DNA of 64,000 nucleotides from Diploptera punctata (taxonomy: Eukaryota; Arthropoda; Insecta; Blattodea; Blaberidae). This document shows, one piece after another, positions 11,171 to 21,200 of this stretch. Position 1 is the stretch's first letter. The number at the start of each line of letters is the position of its first letter. The notes below the pieces were generated by a model. That model ran no database searches, was not told where the DNA came from, and saw only the letters and a list, made by a program, of their open reading frames with translations. The stretch is from positions 1,030,501-1,094,500 of the forward strand of contig JASPKZ010007428.1 of the NCBI GenBank assembly GCA_030220185.1. Reading direction: 5' to 3'. The translations under genes were made by a program, and so were the position numbers.

Positions 11171-11503
11171 ATTTGTCCACCGCTGTGGTCTCGAGGTAGC
11201 GTGCTGCCTTGTCCCGCAGCGGGCCCGGGTTCGATCCCCGGTCGGAACAGTTTTTCTGGATGAGGTTTTTATCTGGGTTTTCCTCACCTGTAAGACAAAT
11301 GTCAGGAAAACTTTAAGGCCCGAACGGTCCCCGAAATCATATGGCCATCAACATTATCATCATCATCATCATCATCCTTCACCGGTGTGGAAAGCAACGG
11401 GAAGCTACCACGCCTACAATTCCCTAGTAAAGCTGCAAGCATAGCATGAAAATGCTATGATTACAGTGAAGGACCTGCCCTCGGACAGAATTACTATGGA
11501 TGG
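11171..11503 (+). mobile_element. SINE family 1 with tail A, near full length
   Basis: The tRNA-like head begins near 11174 (TGTCCACCGCTGTGGTCTCG) and contains a strong RNA polymerase III B box, GGGTTCGATCCCC (11218-11230). The body (CCTCACCTGTAAGACAAATG, then CGAACGGTCCCCG) and a CAT/ATC-rich spacer follow. Tail A then reads GAAAGCAACGGGAAGC to CGGACAGAATTACTATGGAT. A possible 7-bp target duplication, ATAACTA, lies at 11164-11170 and 11504-11510. This copy and 47591-47923 are the best references for the family. Confidence 0.9.
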
Positions 11504-11510
11504 ATAACTA

Positions 11511-12130
11511 GCTAGATTATTATTCAATGTAATAAAAGTTACAAAAAAAATTGATTCAGTAATTTTCGAAAATAATTTAAATAGAGAGGAAAAAATATTT
11601 GGCAGCTAGAAATTATACTTACGTAAACAAAGATAGGGACAGAAAATAATAATGATTCTCTTAAAAACAAAATAAATAAGAAGACGATTAACATGAATGA
11701 GTCCCTTAATTTAATAATTCTGTATATATCCATACTTCCCCATGTAGGACCCGGGTACTCTCACGTGGGAGTTACATAGTCAATTCTAATATCCTTATGC
11801 TTATTTCGCTATGGATGTCAGCGAGCGAAAAGTAGTTAGGTCATCGGCTCAAATATACACATAATAGGCAACTTGGTTCAGAAAGGAAGATTAAATTTTG
11901 CTAAGAGGCTCTAATTCATATTTGAAGTTATTTTAGTTTATCGAAAACCTTCAGAATAGGGGTTCGTGCCTTAAAATTCCTTGTGGAGGACACAGCCCTT
12001 ATATGTGTCCATCCAAAAAATAAATCGATTTCAAATGTGGCCGAAGTGCATTTTCTAATGATGTGATATTGAGCTAGGTCAGTATGAACTATTTAGGTTC
12101 AGCGTTAATAGAGTTTTAATGAAAACTGAA
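11511..12130. other. Unassigned DNA
   Basis: Nothing recognised. A short hairpin, GGACACA...TGTGTCC, lies near 11988-12010. Confidence 0.45.
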
Positions 12131-13600
12131 ATCTCTCAATTAGCTCCTATTGGTGTTTGGGAAGGCAACCGGTACAGATGGCTTGAATTCTGAATTGAAC
12201 AAATATGCAGGCAAACAGTTCCATGAAAGACTGTTGTCCTCCTTTAATAATGTATTCAAAAATGCAGATATACCACAAGAATGGAAGAGAAACATTGTTA
12301 TACCCCTGTTCAAGAAAGGAGACAAGAGAAAAATGGACAACTATAGGGGAATCAGTTTGTTAAACACATGCTACAAAATCTATGCAGACATTTTTAATGG
12401 AAATTTGAAAAGTTTTCAGGGAAAAATTACTTATGGAATATCAAAATGGATTTAGGAATGGACGATCTTGTATTGATTCAGCATTTCCTGTTAAACTATT
12501 GCTTGCAAAAAGAAGAGAATTAGATTTAGAAACATATTTTGCTTTCATAAATTTTGAAAAAGCATTCAACACAGTCAAGAGATCAAAACTCTTCAATATA
12601 CTGGAAGAAAGAAATATACCAAATTTACTTCTGCAGAACATGCAAAATATTTACAAAGACAATACCATAAAGATTAAATTAAATAACAGAATATCTGAAG
12701 AAGGAATTAAAAATCATGGTGTGAGACAAGGCTGCCCCATATCCCCAACACTCTTCGTGATTTATATCAACGAAGTAATATGTTGCTGGAACAAGAAATA
12801 TACGTACATTAGGAATGAGAATATCAGAAAATACAAAATTAAACACCATATTGTTTGTAGATGACCGAATAATAATAGCAATTTCAGAAGATAATCTGCA
12901 GAAAGGTCTGTATGATCTTAACAAAAATACAGAAGAATATGGGTTGAAGATATCTAGAGAAAAAACGAAAATTATGGCATTTCAAGGTGTAGATCCTGTC
13001 AGAAGTAAAATTGTACTAGACAATAAAACTTTGGAACAGGTGAATAATTTTACATATCTAGGATTCAATATCTCATATTTAGAAGAAACGGATAATAATT
13101 ATCAAAAAATATCTAAATTAAATTTACGAATATTAGGATTAATAAATTCCATAGTTCAAGCACCAATAAAAATAGTCCACAAAAAAACATCAAAGACTAA
13201 AGTTGGTATAAAAAAACACTGGCTCTCATCAAACCTTGTGTATGGTAGCGAAGTATGGACGTATAGAAAAACATGAAAGTATATACAGATACATTAGATC
13301 TGCTTGAAACGAGGACACCTTCGGAGGATTGAATGATTAACACACTACCAGAGCACACAAAATGAAGACATCTTAGAGGAATTACACAATGGAACCTTAC
13401 AAGATAAAACAAAATTTCTGATTATAAGCCTAAGATGGAAATGCAACATGTTGCATACGAATAGGAAGATCACACAGGGTAATCAACAAACAAATGTTAA
13501 TATATCAACCTGCAGGAAGAAGGAGACCAGGGCGTCCATTCAAAAGACTTCTGGATGGTGTTTCTCTTAAGGCCGAAACAGGTCAACAGATGGCCTAAAT
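12131..13600 (+). pseudogene. Non-LTR retrotransposon (LINE A) reverse transcriptase, 5'-truncated
   Basis: C-terminal half of a LINE polyprotein spread over three frames (12150-12455, 12433-12864, 12815-13276). It shows KATGTDGLNSELNKYAG, then FKKGDKRKMDNYRGISLLNT, YQNGFRNGRSC, motif A AFINFEKAF, motif B GVRQGCPISPTLF and motif C ILFVDD (12854-12865). The downstream connection domain includes GSEVWT. A distal GRRRPGRPFKRLLDG segment ends near 13597. Frameshifts lie near 12425 and 12815, with more beyond 13276. Motif A has Asn at 12550-12552 where the catalytic Asp belongs. The endonuclease half is missing, as expected for a 5'-truncated insertion. Confidence 0.9.
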
Positions 13601-14870
13601 TCGTGAAAGTACTATGATGGTGTTTGACATACAGCAGTAGATATGAAAAAATACTAGTCACATTCGTTAACACGGATACCAAACTTCATGTTTTTGACGT
13701 GTATGTCAAGAATTACTATTTTAGTGGAAATTAATTTTGTAATAAAAAATCAGAGAATTGCATTGTTTAAATTTAATATACTACTTCATTGACGCCATGC
13801 ATTCCATATGAAATAAACATCACATTCAAAAAAAAGTATTTAGTCATGCAAAAACTTACAGTACTAGGAAACATTGTTTTACAATGAAATAACAGGGTTT
13901 AGAAAGGAATTCAACACAAATTTTGGTAAACGATAGATTACTGTATCAAATTCTATGTTACATGCACTCAATTATTAGGAACATCGTGATATCAGCAAAA
14001 TAACGTACATATTTACATTGCCACGCTATGTAAGCCACGAAAATATAAGGTGGTTATTATTCTAAGAGTAAGAAGTTTAAAATACCCTCCCACTTCCCTC
14101 GCAAACACTTCACAACATACACAAATAGAAATTCCAAATTAATTATACTGGCTTTATTGAATTAACAAGACCGTACATTCAAATAAATAGTATATTACGT
14201 GAGTTAATATTAATGGAAAAAATTGTTTCAAATATTAGATGACAATATTATGAATGCAGCAGGCTATATAGTCAATACGAAAATGCCAAATTTCCTACTA
14301 AAGCTTTCTTCACTAACCATGAACGGATATATACGAGTATTATCAAGGAAGACTATGCAGTAAAATTATAGTCAACAATTTAAATGCAGAAATGACACTT
14401 CTTTCGAATTATTAAATTCCTTCTTCATTACAAATTAATGAAAATGAACTGACGATAGGTACCTTAAAGTACCCTTTCTCATAATAATTTTGTGGATGAA
14501 AAAATCATGTTAACCGGTTCAATAAATTACGTATTTATTCCCACTTTGGGAAAATTAAATTAATAATCTCGTATTCCATACATAATCCTCCATTCTGGGG
14601 AGCAAGGTACTTCAGGGTCTGTATGCGGCTGAAAGATACCAGAGCTTTTTTTACACATACTTGATTCTGAAGAGGAACAAGTACAACACAACCTCTTGTG
14701 AAAAAGGGGTAAAGAGTATTTCGTAACAATATACAACTCTGATTTTAATTACGTAAAATTATTACAATTTTTGGGTTATCCTATGCCAGGAGTTTACCTA
14801 CATAAATTGAATTAAAACACCGAGAAAAGCTTACATTTTTGGTGCAGTATGTGAATAATTACTTGATGAA
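13601..14870. other. Unassigned DNA
   Basis: Nothing recognised on either strand. Confidence 0.5.
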
Positions 14871-14873
14871 TGT

Positions 14874-14898
14874 ATATATATATATATATATATATATA
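14874..14898. repeat. (TA)n microsatellite
   Basis: An uninterrupted TA run that abuts the left arm of the tRNA palindrome. A second TA run sits to the right at about 15172-15199. Confidence 0.9.
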
Positions 14899-14920
14899 AT
14901 GATATGAAAAGAAAAAAGAA

Positions 14921-14995
14921 TGCTTGAGTCGGGATTTGAACTCGAGTCTCTAAAGTCTGTACCTTTAGCGCTCTAACCAACTGAGCTACGCAAGA
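14921..14995 (-). tRNA. tRNA-like sequence, left arm (probably pseudo-tRNA or SINE head)
   Basis: The minus strand gives an acceptor stem with two mismatches and a standard D arm (GCTC AGTTGGTTA GAGC). The anticodon stem is CTAAAG/CTTTAG and the T arm (TCGAG TTCAAAT CCCGA) has one mismatch. A discriminator A and an A6 on the plus strand follow, which is a T6 terminator on the transcribed strand. With a 6-bp anticodon stem the 7-base loop is GTACAGA; with the usual 5-bp stem the loop has 9 bases and no U33. No clear amino acid identity follows, so a functional tRNA is doubtful. Confidence 0.5.
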
Positions 14996-15046
14996 ATTCC
15001 AAGACAAACATACAATTTTCTTATACATGTATGTTTGTCTTGGAAT

Positions 15047-15121
15047 TCTTGGGTAGCTCAGTTGGTTAGAGCGCTAAAGGTACAGACTTTAGAGACTCGA
15101 GTTCAAATCCCGACTCAAGCA
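15047..15121 (+). tRNA. tRNA-like sequence, right arm
   Basis: Same sequence as the left arm with an acceptor stem one pair better (TCTTGGG against CTCAAGC gives six of seven pairs, one of them G-T). It has intact A and B box equivalents (TAGCTCAGTTGG and GAGTTCAAATCCC) and T6 at 15125-15130, a plausible RNA polymerase III stop. The odd anticodon loop is shared with the other arm, which suggests both copies descend from one already abnormal source. Confidence 0.55.
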
Positions 15122-15199
15122 TTCTTTTTTCTTTTCATATCATATTTGCCTTCATTGCCAAATGTCAAAAAATATATTTATAATATATATATATATATA

Positions 15200-15938
15200 C
15201 AGGGAATTGCAAAATAACACCGACAATGGAGGTGAGGTAGTATATTGAGATATGTTGATCAATTTTAATAAGGTACCTATTGTCCGGAAATGATACGTTT
15301 TCACACTATGATTAGCTAACTTCTCAAGAGTTCTTTTAGTTGCATTTCAGGACTCAGTACGTGACAATACTGTCACAGTCACATCAAGTTTTGAAAATAT
15401 CCACCTCCCATCTCATTGCAGAGCGTACGTCGACGGTTTAGTGATTGGCGCACACGTTCAAATACGCCTGGCTTCGTTTGAATTGTTTCTGTTGCAGCGT
15501 GGATTCGGGATATAAGACCCATACGTGACTCTACTGGAGTCTGACGAACAGCCTATTTCATATCTCTCCACAAAATTTACTCGAGAGGGTTAAGATTAGG
15601 TGATCTCGGAGACCACGTGTCTGGTCCCCCTCTTCCAATCCATCGACCTGGAAACGTGGTATCTAAATGTCTCCTCACATTGGCATCGTAGTGAGCTAGA
15701 GCTCCGTCATATTGCAGCCACATTCCGTTGCGAAGCCACGTATCATAGGTTCCGTATGTTCCGTGTTGTCAAATAATTAGTAAACAAAATCCTTCGAACT
15801 AACACTGATCTTGAGACATAAATAACTAGTCATAGTCTGAAAACGCATAATTTCCGGACATTAGTACCTTATTAAGAAATTATCACCATATCTCAATATA
15901 CTATCTCACCTCCGTTGTCGGTTTTTTTGCAACAGCCT
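15200..15938 (-). mobile_element. Tc1/mariner-superfamily element with long TIRs, internally deleted
   Basis: About 739 bp with terminal inverted repeats of about 110 bp. The left end (GCAAAATAACACCGACAATG and on past TCCGGAAATGATACG) matches the reverse complement of 15825-15938. A TA lies at the left edge, and TA or TAC at the right. The centre encodes only the C-terminal part of a transposase on the minus strand. Confidence 0.85.
15380..15800 (-). pseudogene. Transposase C-terminal fragment, wide-spaced DDE type
   Basis: The minus strand reads MWLQYDGALAHY, then FPGRWIGRGGP, then WSPRSPNLNPLE followed by a stop, then a distal FERVRQSLNRR-type helix. This is the DDE core end found in insect Tc1/mariner relatives with a GRWIGRGGP insertion. 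The spacing from YDG Asp to the final acidic residue is 41, as in the DD41D group, though here the last residue reads Glu. The N-terminal half is deleted. The related element at 54629-55787 keeps the N-terminal and middle parts instead. Confidence 0.8.
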
Positions 15939-15939
15939 A

Positions 15940-16655
15940 CATTTATTTTTTACCTGAAATGCGCGAAACGCCTTAAAATTATTTGAGATGTTCAGATGAT
16001 TTTAACCTAAAATCGCCATATTTACTATTGAAAACATGCTTTAGTTATTATTCAAACGGAATGGACAACTTATTTTTACGAGGCGCTAGTGTATTTAGTA
16101 AACTGTAAAGTAATCTGATGTACGCTAACTTTCTCATTTTCTCACACAACTAAAGAAGTTTACTACAGAACATTATGTGGTTCAAGGACTTAGAGATGAG
16201 TGAATAAATATGTATGAACAATAATCAGATACCAGATACGTGACATTATCATTTGGCTAATATGACGCTAGCAGTAACATGTTCTCCGTTGGAACATTCA
16301 CACGTATACTTCTGGCAAAGAATTTCCTATTTGTGTTAATCAAGGGTAAGTTTCGCCTTATATGTTTTTAAGGAGTAAGGAGTAACCGGACTTTATTAGA
16401 CTAAAAGTAAGATATATATAATTTCATTTATAAATATGGGTCGCACGGGCAGTAAGCCGTACGCGCTGTTCCCAGTCCGTTACAATAAAGTAATATTTGG
16501 TAATAGTATAAAGAAAAACAAAGAGAAAACAATAATATTACAATTACATCAAGAAAATACAATAATATTGCAATTACATAATAATGCAATTAAATTATAC
16601 ATTAATTATGTAGAATTATTAAAAATGAATGGTATTGCATTTTGAAAACATGTAT
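15940..16655. other. Unassigned DNA
   Basis: Nothing recognised. A 69-codon frame at 16436-16645 covers imperfect ATAATATTACAATTACAT repeats and looks like chance. Confidence 0.45.
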
Positions 16656-16659
16656 GTGT

Positions 16660-18241
16660 TCATGAATGAGTGTTGTTCTTGTTTCCGCGTTTTGTCCAGA
16701 ACTGTACCCACGTTTATCAAATTTTCGGGATTTACCATTAACTCGTAGCATGCCAATCTTTCACGATTTGAATTTAGAAATCTTTCCGGTAATAACGAAC
16801 GCCTCCAATATTCTAAAATATTACATTTTCCTCGTCTTCAATGCTCCTCCACATTGTACATATTCGTATATCGTGATCGTCGCTAATTTTTAGAAATGTC
16901 CATGCCTCTAGCCGAAACCGAGCAAGCCCTAATCTCTCTTTAAATCCTAGGTTGAGTATATAAGATTATTTTCCTCAAATATGTTCTAGGTCTCTTTGTA
17001 AAAACAGTGAGCGCTTTTCCGTACATTCGGCGAACATAACTTGTTGGTTTATATCTAAGAACCTTCTCCTTATTTTTCTCCAAACATTCTTGCGATTTTC
17101 AGTCACTTTTTCCCATACCCAACCCATCCCAATATTTTAGAGTTCCCTCCTAACCTAGTTTGCCCAGAATTTCACATCTATATTTCTAATTTGGTGGTCG
17201 TAACAAAGTGCTGTGAGCATTATTTGTTCACCTTGGATTACCCGCAACCAGTATTTGAGTACACGAAGTTTACAGTTTATGTCGTCCTGGAATGACCCAA
17301 ATTCATATAAAATTCCACAGTTAGGAACGGCTTTACTAAGTCCTGTAATTTATTTTAGAAAATGCGTATATAGCTTATTTAGTATTTCCGTTCTTTAAAA
17401 ACCCCAAATTTCACTACCATAGTGAATCACTGGTCACACCAACGCTCCATACATTTTTCTAATGTGCTGACTGGAATATCAGGCACTCTACCCAGAATAC
17501 CGAGTACACTGTTATTGCAGCCACATTCTGTTGCGAAGCCATGTATCATAGGTTCCATATCTCTGAGGTGTTGTCAAATAATGAGTATACAAAATCCTTT
17601 AAATGATGCTATAAAAGTATGTTTTTTTCCACTTTCCGTTCATTTTCAACGTCGTACCAAGATATTCAAATTGTTTCACGTTTTGAAGTACTTGATCTCT
17701 GTATTTTCATTCCTCTGCTCTACCATAAACCGTCCCATTTTTAAAAGTCATTGTTTTGTCTTACTAACATTTACAGTCAAACCCCAATTCCTCCAGTGTA
17801 TCTCCAGTCGGTAAAGACTTCTTTGCATTCCCTTGATCGTCCAGGAACAGATAATTAAATCATCTGCATACAACAGGACTGGGACTTTAACATTTCTTAT
17901 CTCCGGAGCCTCAATGTCTCCTTCTTGCATTACGTCCACAATATTATCAATGAATAAATTAAATAAAATGCAACCTTTTCTCACTCCCCGATTGGCTTCA
18001 CTGCTCTCTGTGATGTGGCCTTGGTCTACTTTTATAAAAATGCATCATATTTATAAATTGACATTAAAGTATGTATCATTTTATGAGACAATTCTTTCCG
18101 ATTTAATTTTTCCCAAAGTGCGCTTCGGTCCACAGTACAAAATGTCATCTTAAAATCAATGAATTCACAATTTAATTTACCCCCCTTCATTTTCAGATTA
18201 TCATCAATTAATGTTCTCATAACGAATGTGTTGTCCACTGT
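16660..18241 (-). pseudogene. Non-LTR retrotransposon (LINE B), 3' portion
   Basis: The minus strand from 18241 gives STVDNTFVMRTL, motif A CEFIDFKMTF, motif B MRKGCILFNLFIDNI and the catalytic YADD (about 17859-17870). It then runs on through WGLTVNVSKTK, FEYLGTT, NSVLGILGRVP and a decayed tail to about 16660. It continues directly from the 5' portion at 21004-21200: rejoining across 18242-21003 puts EYQAGFREG beside STVDN in frame, apart from one stop codon at the join. The two pieces are therefore one LINE insertion split by a later element. Many stops and frameshifts lie downstream of the YADD. Confidence 0.9.
17512..17597 (-). mobile_element. 86-bp fragment of the 15200-15938 transposon inside LINE B
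   Basis: Closely matches 15712-15797 (shared words ATTGCAGCCACATT, ATCATAGGTTCC and TGTTGTCAAATAAT), with a few substitutions. It interrupts the LINE B reading between FEYLGTT and NSVLGIL. No terminal repeats or target duplication are visible, so how it got there is unclear. Confidence 0.75.
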
Positions 18242-18538
18242 GGATTGGAGCGGCTCTCAGTGGTAGGCAAGAGATCTCAGGGCTATGAACTTTTTATAAG
18301 CAAAAGAAACAATGTTCAATTTTACACTCAAGTTTTACGAATCGAAAACAACTTGTTAATTCACAAAAAAATATACACTTTTGTTACTACAATTATCAAG
18401 TTTTATTAATGAGTGGAGTCGATGAAATACTTAAAGCCCACGTGCTTGAATCAAATATTTTCATAGTCCAATGTTCAACGGACTATAACTTTAAATTTAA
18501 CATTTTCTCGGACGAATCTAAATTTACCTAGATCGAAG

Positions 18539-18673
18539 ATCGCGGTCTATAGATCTACGATATTTTAACACTCATTACGGAATCACTGAGAGTGAGACTT
18601 TAACGGGATCGGACATCGCGGTCTATAGATATACGATGTTTTAACACTCATTACAGAATCACTGAGAGTGGGA
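18539..18673. repeat. 76-bp direct repeat, two units
   Basis: Units start at 18539 and 18615. Both contain ATCGCGGTCTATAGAT, TTTTAACACTCATTAC and AATCACTGAGAGTG. The repeat lies in the 5' part of the possible LTR in plus orientation, where promoter or enhancer duplications are common in LTRs (inference). Confidence 0.85.
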
Positions 18674-18745
18674 GTATTTTGATATCTGTTTTCGCTTATA
18701 AAGACGATAGCTCCTCCTACTTCTTTCGATCCCACTCGATACAAT

Positions 18746-18749
<4 letters not shown>

Positions 18750-18786
<37 letters not shown>
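18750..18786. repeat. (TA)n microsatellite
   Basis: TA repeats of about 36 bases within the possible LTR. Confidence 0.95.
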
Positions 18787-18789
<3 letters not shown>

Positions 18790-18857
18790 GTCACAATAAT
18801 CTTATTTGCTAGTATTTATTTCCTTAGAGGGGGTTTTCTTGTTAATAGAGTTAATTT

Positions 18858-19270
18858 ACAGTTTCTAAGAACTGGGTTAATTGCTTCTTTGTTATTTAAT
18901 AGATTAAATGTTTTTTTTCAGATTCTTCAGTTTTGCAAACTGTCCAACATAAGAGATTGTTATCTTTTCTAAAGGTGGGATGAATGTCTTTTGTTATCTG
19001 TATTAGTCAGGTAGTAATTCTTTATATCCTTATTTCTTGGAATTGCTGGTTAGAAGCTGGTTCATTATAGTTTCTAAGAATTTGGGTCAATTGTTTTTTT
19101 TTAATATTTTTAATAGATAACTAATGTTATCTTTTCTTAAGGGGTATGAATATTTCTTTTTATTTGTATAGACTGCTAAATGGATATAGTTTTATTCTTT
19201 TGACAATACCCTTTGTTTTCCTATATCATCTGTTATTTGTGTAGCCAGGTAGCATTTGGCAATACCTATT
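18858..19270. repeat. Imperfect direct repeats of about 200 bp
   Basis: AGTTTCTAAGAACTGGGTTAA near 18858 recurs as AGTTTCTAAGAATTTGGGTCAA near 19069. The following TTATCTTTTCTAAAGG/TTATCTTTTCTTAAGG words and TGTTATNTGT...GGTAG words recur in the same order. Divergence is high. Confidence 0.55.
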
Positions 19271-19347
19271 TATTCTGGACAATGTAGATGGAATTTTACC
19301 TGTAGATATTTCTACTTTTCCATACACGTCTTTTATAGCAATATTAA

Positions 19348-20775
19348 CCCTCTTAGAGCCAGGCCTGACTGCATGTGCTAAGGGTTTATATGCCAAAGCC
19401 GTCACGGCCGGCTTTAAAGTTCCAGCATTTAAATTGCCCGAAACGATTTGATCAGCCGTCTAAATTTTGCATAGTTTAACTAATTTTTTGGCATCCTATA
19501 GTAAAGGAATTCAACTTCCATGTTAGGGGAATCTTTCGACCTTCTTTAATATATTTATAAGGGTGTTTTGGCTTTCACTAGGGTAGTTTTACAAGTTAAA
19601 ATCAAGCTCCTTCAGTTAGTTGTAGATGTTAAGTGTGGATTTTCAAGTCGCAATTGCAAGCAGTACTAGTGAAATTTTTAAAGCTGGTGTAGATGACGAA
19701 AATTTAATTTAGTATTTTGATGAATGTGAAGTTTGTTCCGATGGATTATTTTCCGCGAGTAACAGTGATGATTTAGGCTCTGATAGTAGTGACGGAACTG
19801 TAACAGACACACCCCTGAATCACCACATATGAAAAAAAAAAAAAGGCATTTACATGTTTCTAATGGAGCTTCTTCGGTTCAATTTGATACACAGGTAAAT
19901 TAAGATAATGGTAATGTTACTTGTGATAACGACAATGGCGATGAAAACGATATTCAAAATTACAGGGAAATATTTCCTACCGAACCTGACCCAAATCCTG
20001 AGCCTCCTTCCACATTCATGGAATTGCCTGGACCAAAACATATGCCTCCTCCTGATTCCTCTCCAATATCTTATTTCAGATGGAGAGATTATTTATTGTT
20101 AATGCGAGATTTATTATTAAGGCTTCAAAATCCATTGTAATATATGTTTCTCTATTAGGCTAAATTTAGTGTTAGGTTTATACTTTTTTCATTAGTGTTG
20201 GTGTTAATTTACTGTCAAGAAAACATTAGTGTTAATTGAGTTATTCAGCAACAAGTCTTCTTTCCAAAAATTTAGGTGAGTACCATAAGAATAATTATTA
20301 TATTTAATAAACTAATAGATATTTTTCCTTCTGTTTCTCTCCCTCTCTTTTTTTTTTGTAAATCTTATTCGACGTAGATTCGATGTTTTATGTGATTTCG
20401 TAATAGAATGAATGCACTTCGTTATAGTATTTTTTGATCGTTGTAATATCAATCTTAAAATAACTTTTTTAAGTTAAAAGTATTAAAAGATATTTCACCG
20501 TGCACAAATATCATGTTTAGTTCAATCTATTAGTAGTACTTTACAATAATTAAATACATTATTTTCATTAATCGATTGTGTTATGTATGGGCACTCTATT
20601 CGATAAGTTTCAAATTATAATTCGTTATACTTGTTTATTAATTTAGAAATATTTAGAGTCGTGTATTTTCAGTCAAAAAGGCGTGGCATTTCACAGTATG
20701 CTAGCCTAGCGGATCGCTGGCATACGACAGCTGTCCGTAACTAGCCGACAGGTTCGGCACTCGGCACTAAGAGGG
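19348..20775 (+). mobile_element. piggyBac-like element, non-autonomous, TTAA target duplication
   Basis: Flanked by TTAA on both sides (19344-19347 and 20776-20779). Terminal repeats read CCCTCTTAGAGCC on the left, and CCCTCTTAGTGCC as the reverse complement of the right end. CCC ends and exact TTAA flanks are the piggyBac signature. Only an N-terminal transposase remnant survives inside. It inserted into the 18246-20999 element. Confidence 0.88.
19690..20140 (+). pseudogene. piggyBac transposase N-terminal remnant
   Basis: In shifting frames this reads an acidic segment (GSDSSDGTVTDTP), then KKKKRHLHVSNGASS. An ELPGPKHMPPPDSSPISYF stretch follows, then RWRDYLLLMRDL and a stop. An acidic N-terminus followed by a PGP...SPI-YF segment leading to the catalytic domain matches the layout of piggyBac transposases. 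The DDD catalytic domain is absent, so the gene is internally deleted and inactive. Confidence 0.7.
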
Positions 20776-21003
20776 TTAATAATATATAATATTTTGCTTA
20801 TTTATTTATTTATATAATTTTAATAAAATATTTGATATAATTTCCATAATCCTTGTAATTTTCTGATTATAATGATCAATTATAAGACATGTTTATCTTA
20901 TGGTATACTTTTAATTTTCGGAACATTTTTATTTTTTAGATCTATGTATATTAGAGTTTTATTCTAGCTTGTATGTACCTATCATATTTATTCGCTACAG
21001 GAT

Positions 21004-21200
21004 TACCCTTCTCTAAAACCTGCCTGATATTCTGAAATCCTATTGTTCTCTTTAGCACATTGTTTCATTCGTTCGTAAAGTACTTTACAATATATCTTTC
21101 TAAACACTGACAAGAGGCAAATTCTATAACTTTCTGGTACCTGTGCCCCACGTTTCCCTTTGCATAGCGCTTGGATTAGACATATCAACACATCATTCAC
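21004..21200 (-). pseudogene. Non-LTR retrotransposon (LINE B), 5' portion
   Basis: The minus strand reads LICLIQALCKGKRGAQVPESY, close to the reverse transcriptase motif 1-2 region. It continues with ICLLSVFRKIYCKVLYERM and ISEYQAGFREG, then reaches a TAA at the insert junction. The next expected residues are at 18241, on the far side of the insertion. Upstream of 21200 the LINE appears truncated. Confidence 0.88.

Larger units (their letters stand above)
14899..15143. repeat. Inverted repeat (palindrome) with two tRNA-like arms
   Basis: Arms of about 115 bases (14899-15013 and 15028-15143) are nearly perfect reverse complements around a spacer of roughly 15 bases. Homology covers the tRNA-like sequence plus 5' flank (GGAATTC and GACAAACATAC) and 3' flank (ATTCTTTTTTCTTTTCATATC). 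The matching flanks mean that a unit larger than the tRNA was duplicated in inverted orientation. Confidence 0.9.
18246..20999. mobile_element. TG...CA insert with 4-bp target duplication (possible solo LTR), interrupted by a piggyBac-like element
   Basis: Inserted into LINE B. The target duplication GGAT is at 18242-18245 and 21000-21003. The insert starts TGGAGCG and ends CGCTACA, giving TG...CA termini with short inverted ends. Removing the nested 19344-19347/20776-20779 TTAA element leaves about 1.3 kb without coding capacity. TG...CA ends, a 4-bp duplication and no coding fit a solo LTR of a Gypsy- or BEL-type retrotransposon. I saw no internal priming site, so a different non-autonomous element remains possible. 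Confidence 0.6.

Noticed and set aside
14831..15217. Small ORFs reading VAQLVRALKVQTLETRVQIP
   Set aside because: They are translations of the tRNA-like sequence and its flank, a well-known annotation artefact.
19850..20102. ORFs of 63 and 64 codons around 19850-20102 on both strands
   Set aside because: Alternative-frame readings of the piggyBac transposase remnant.
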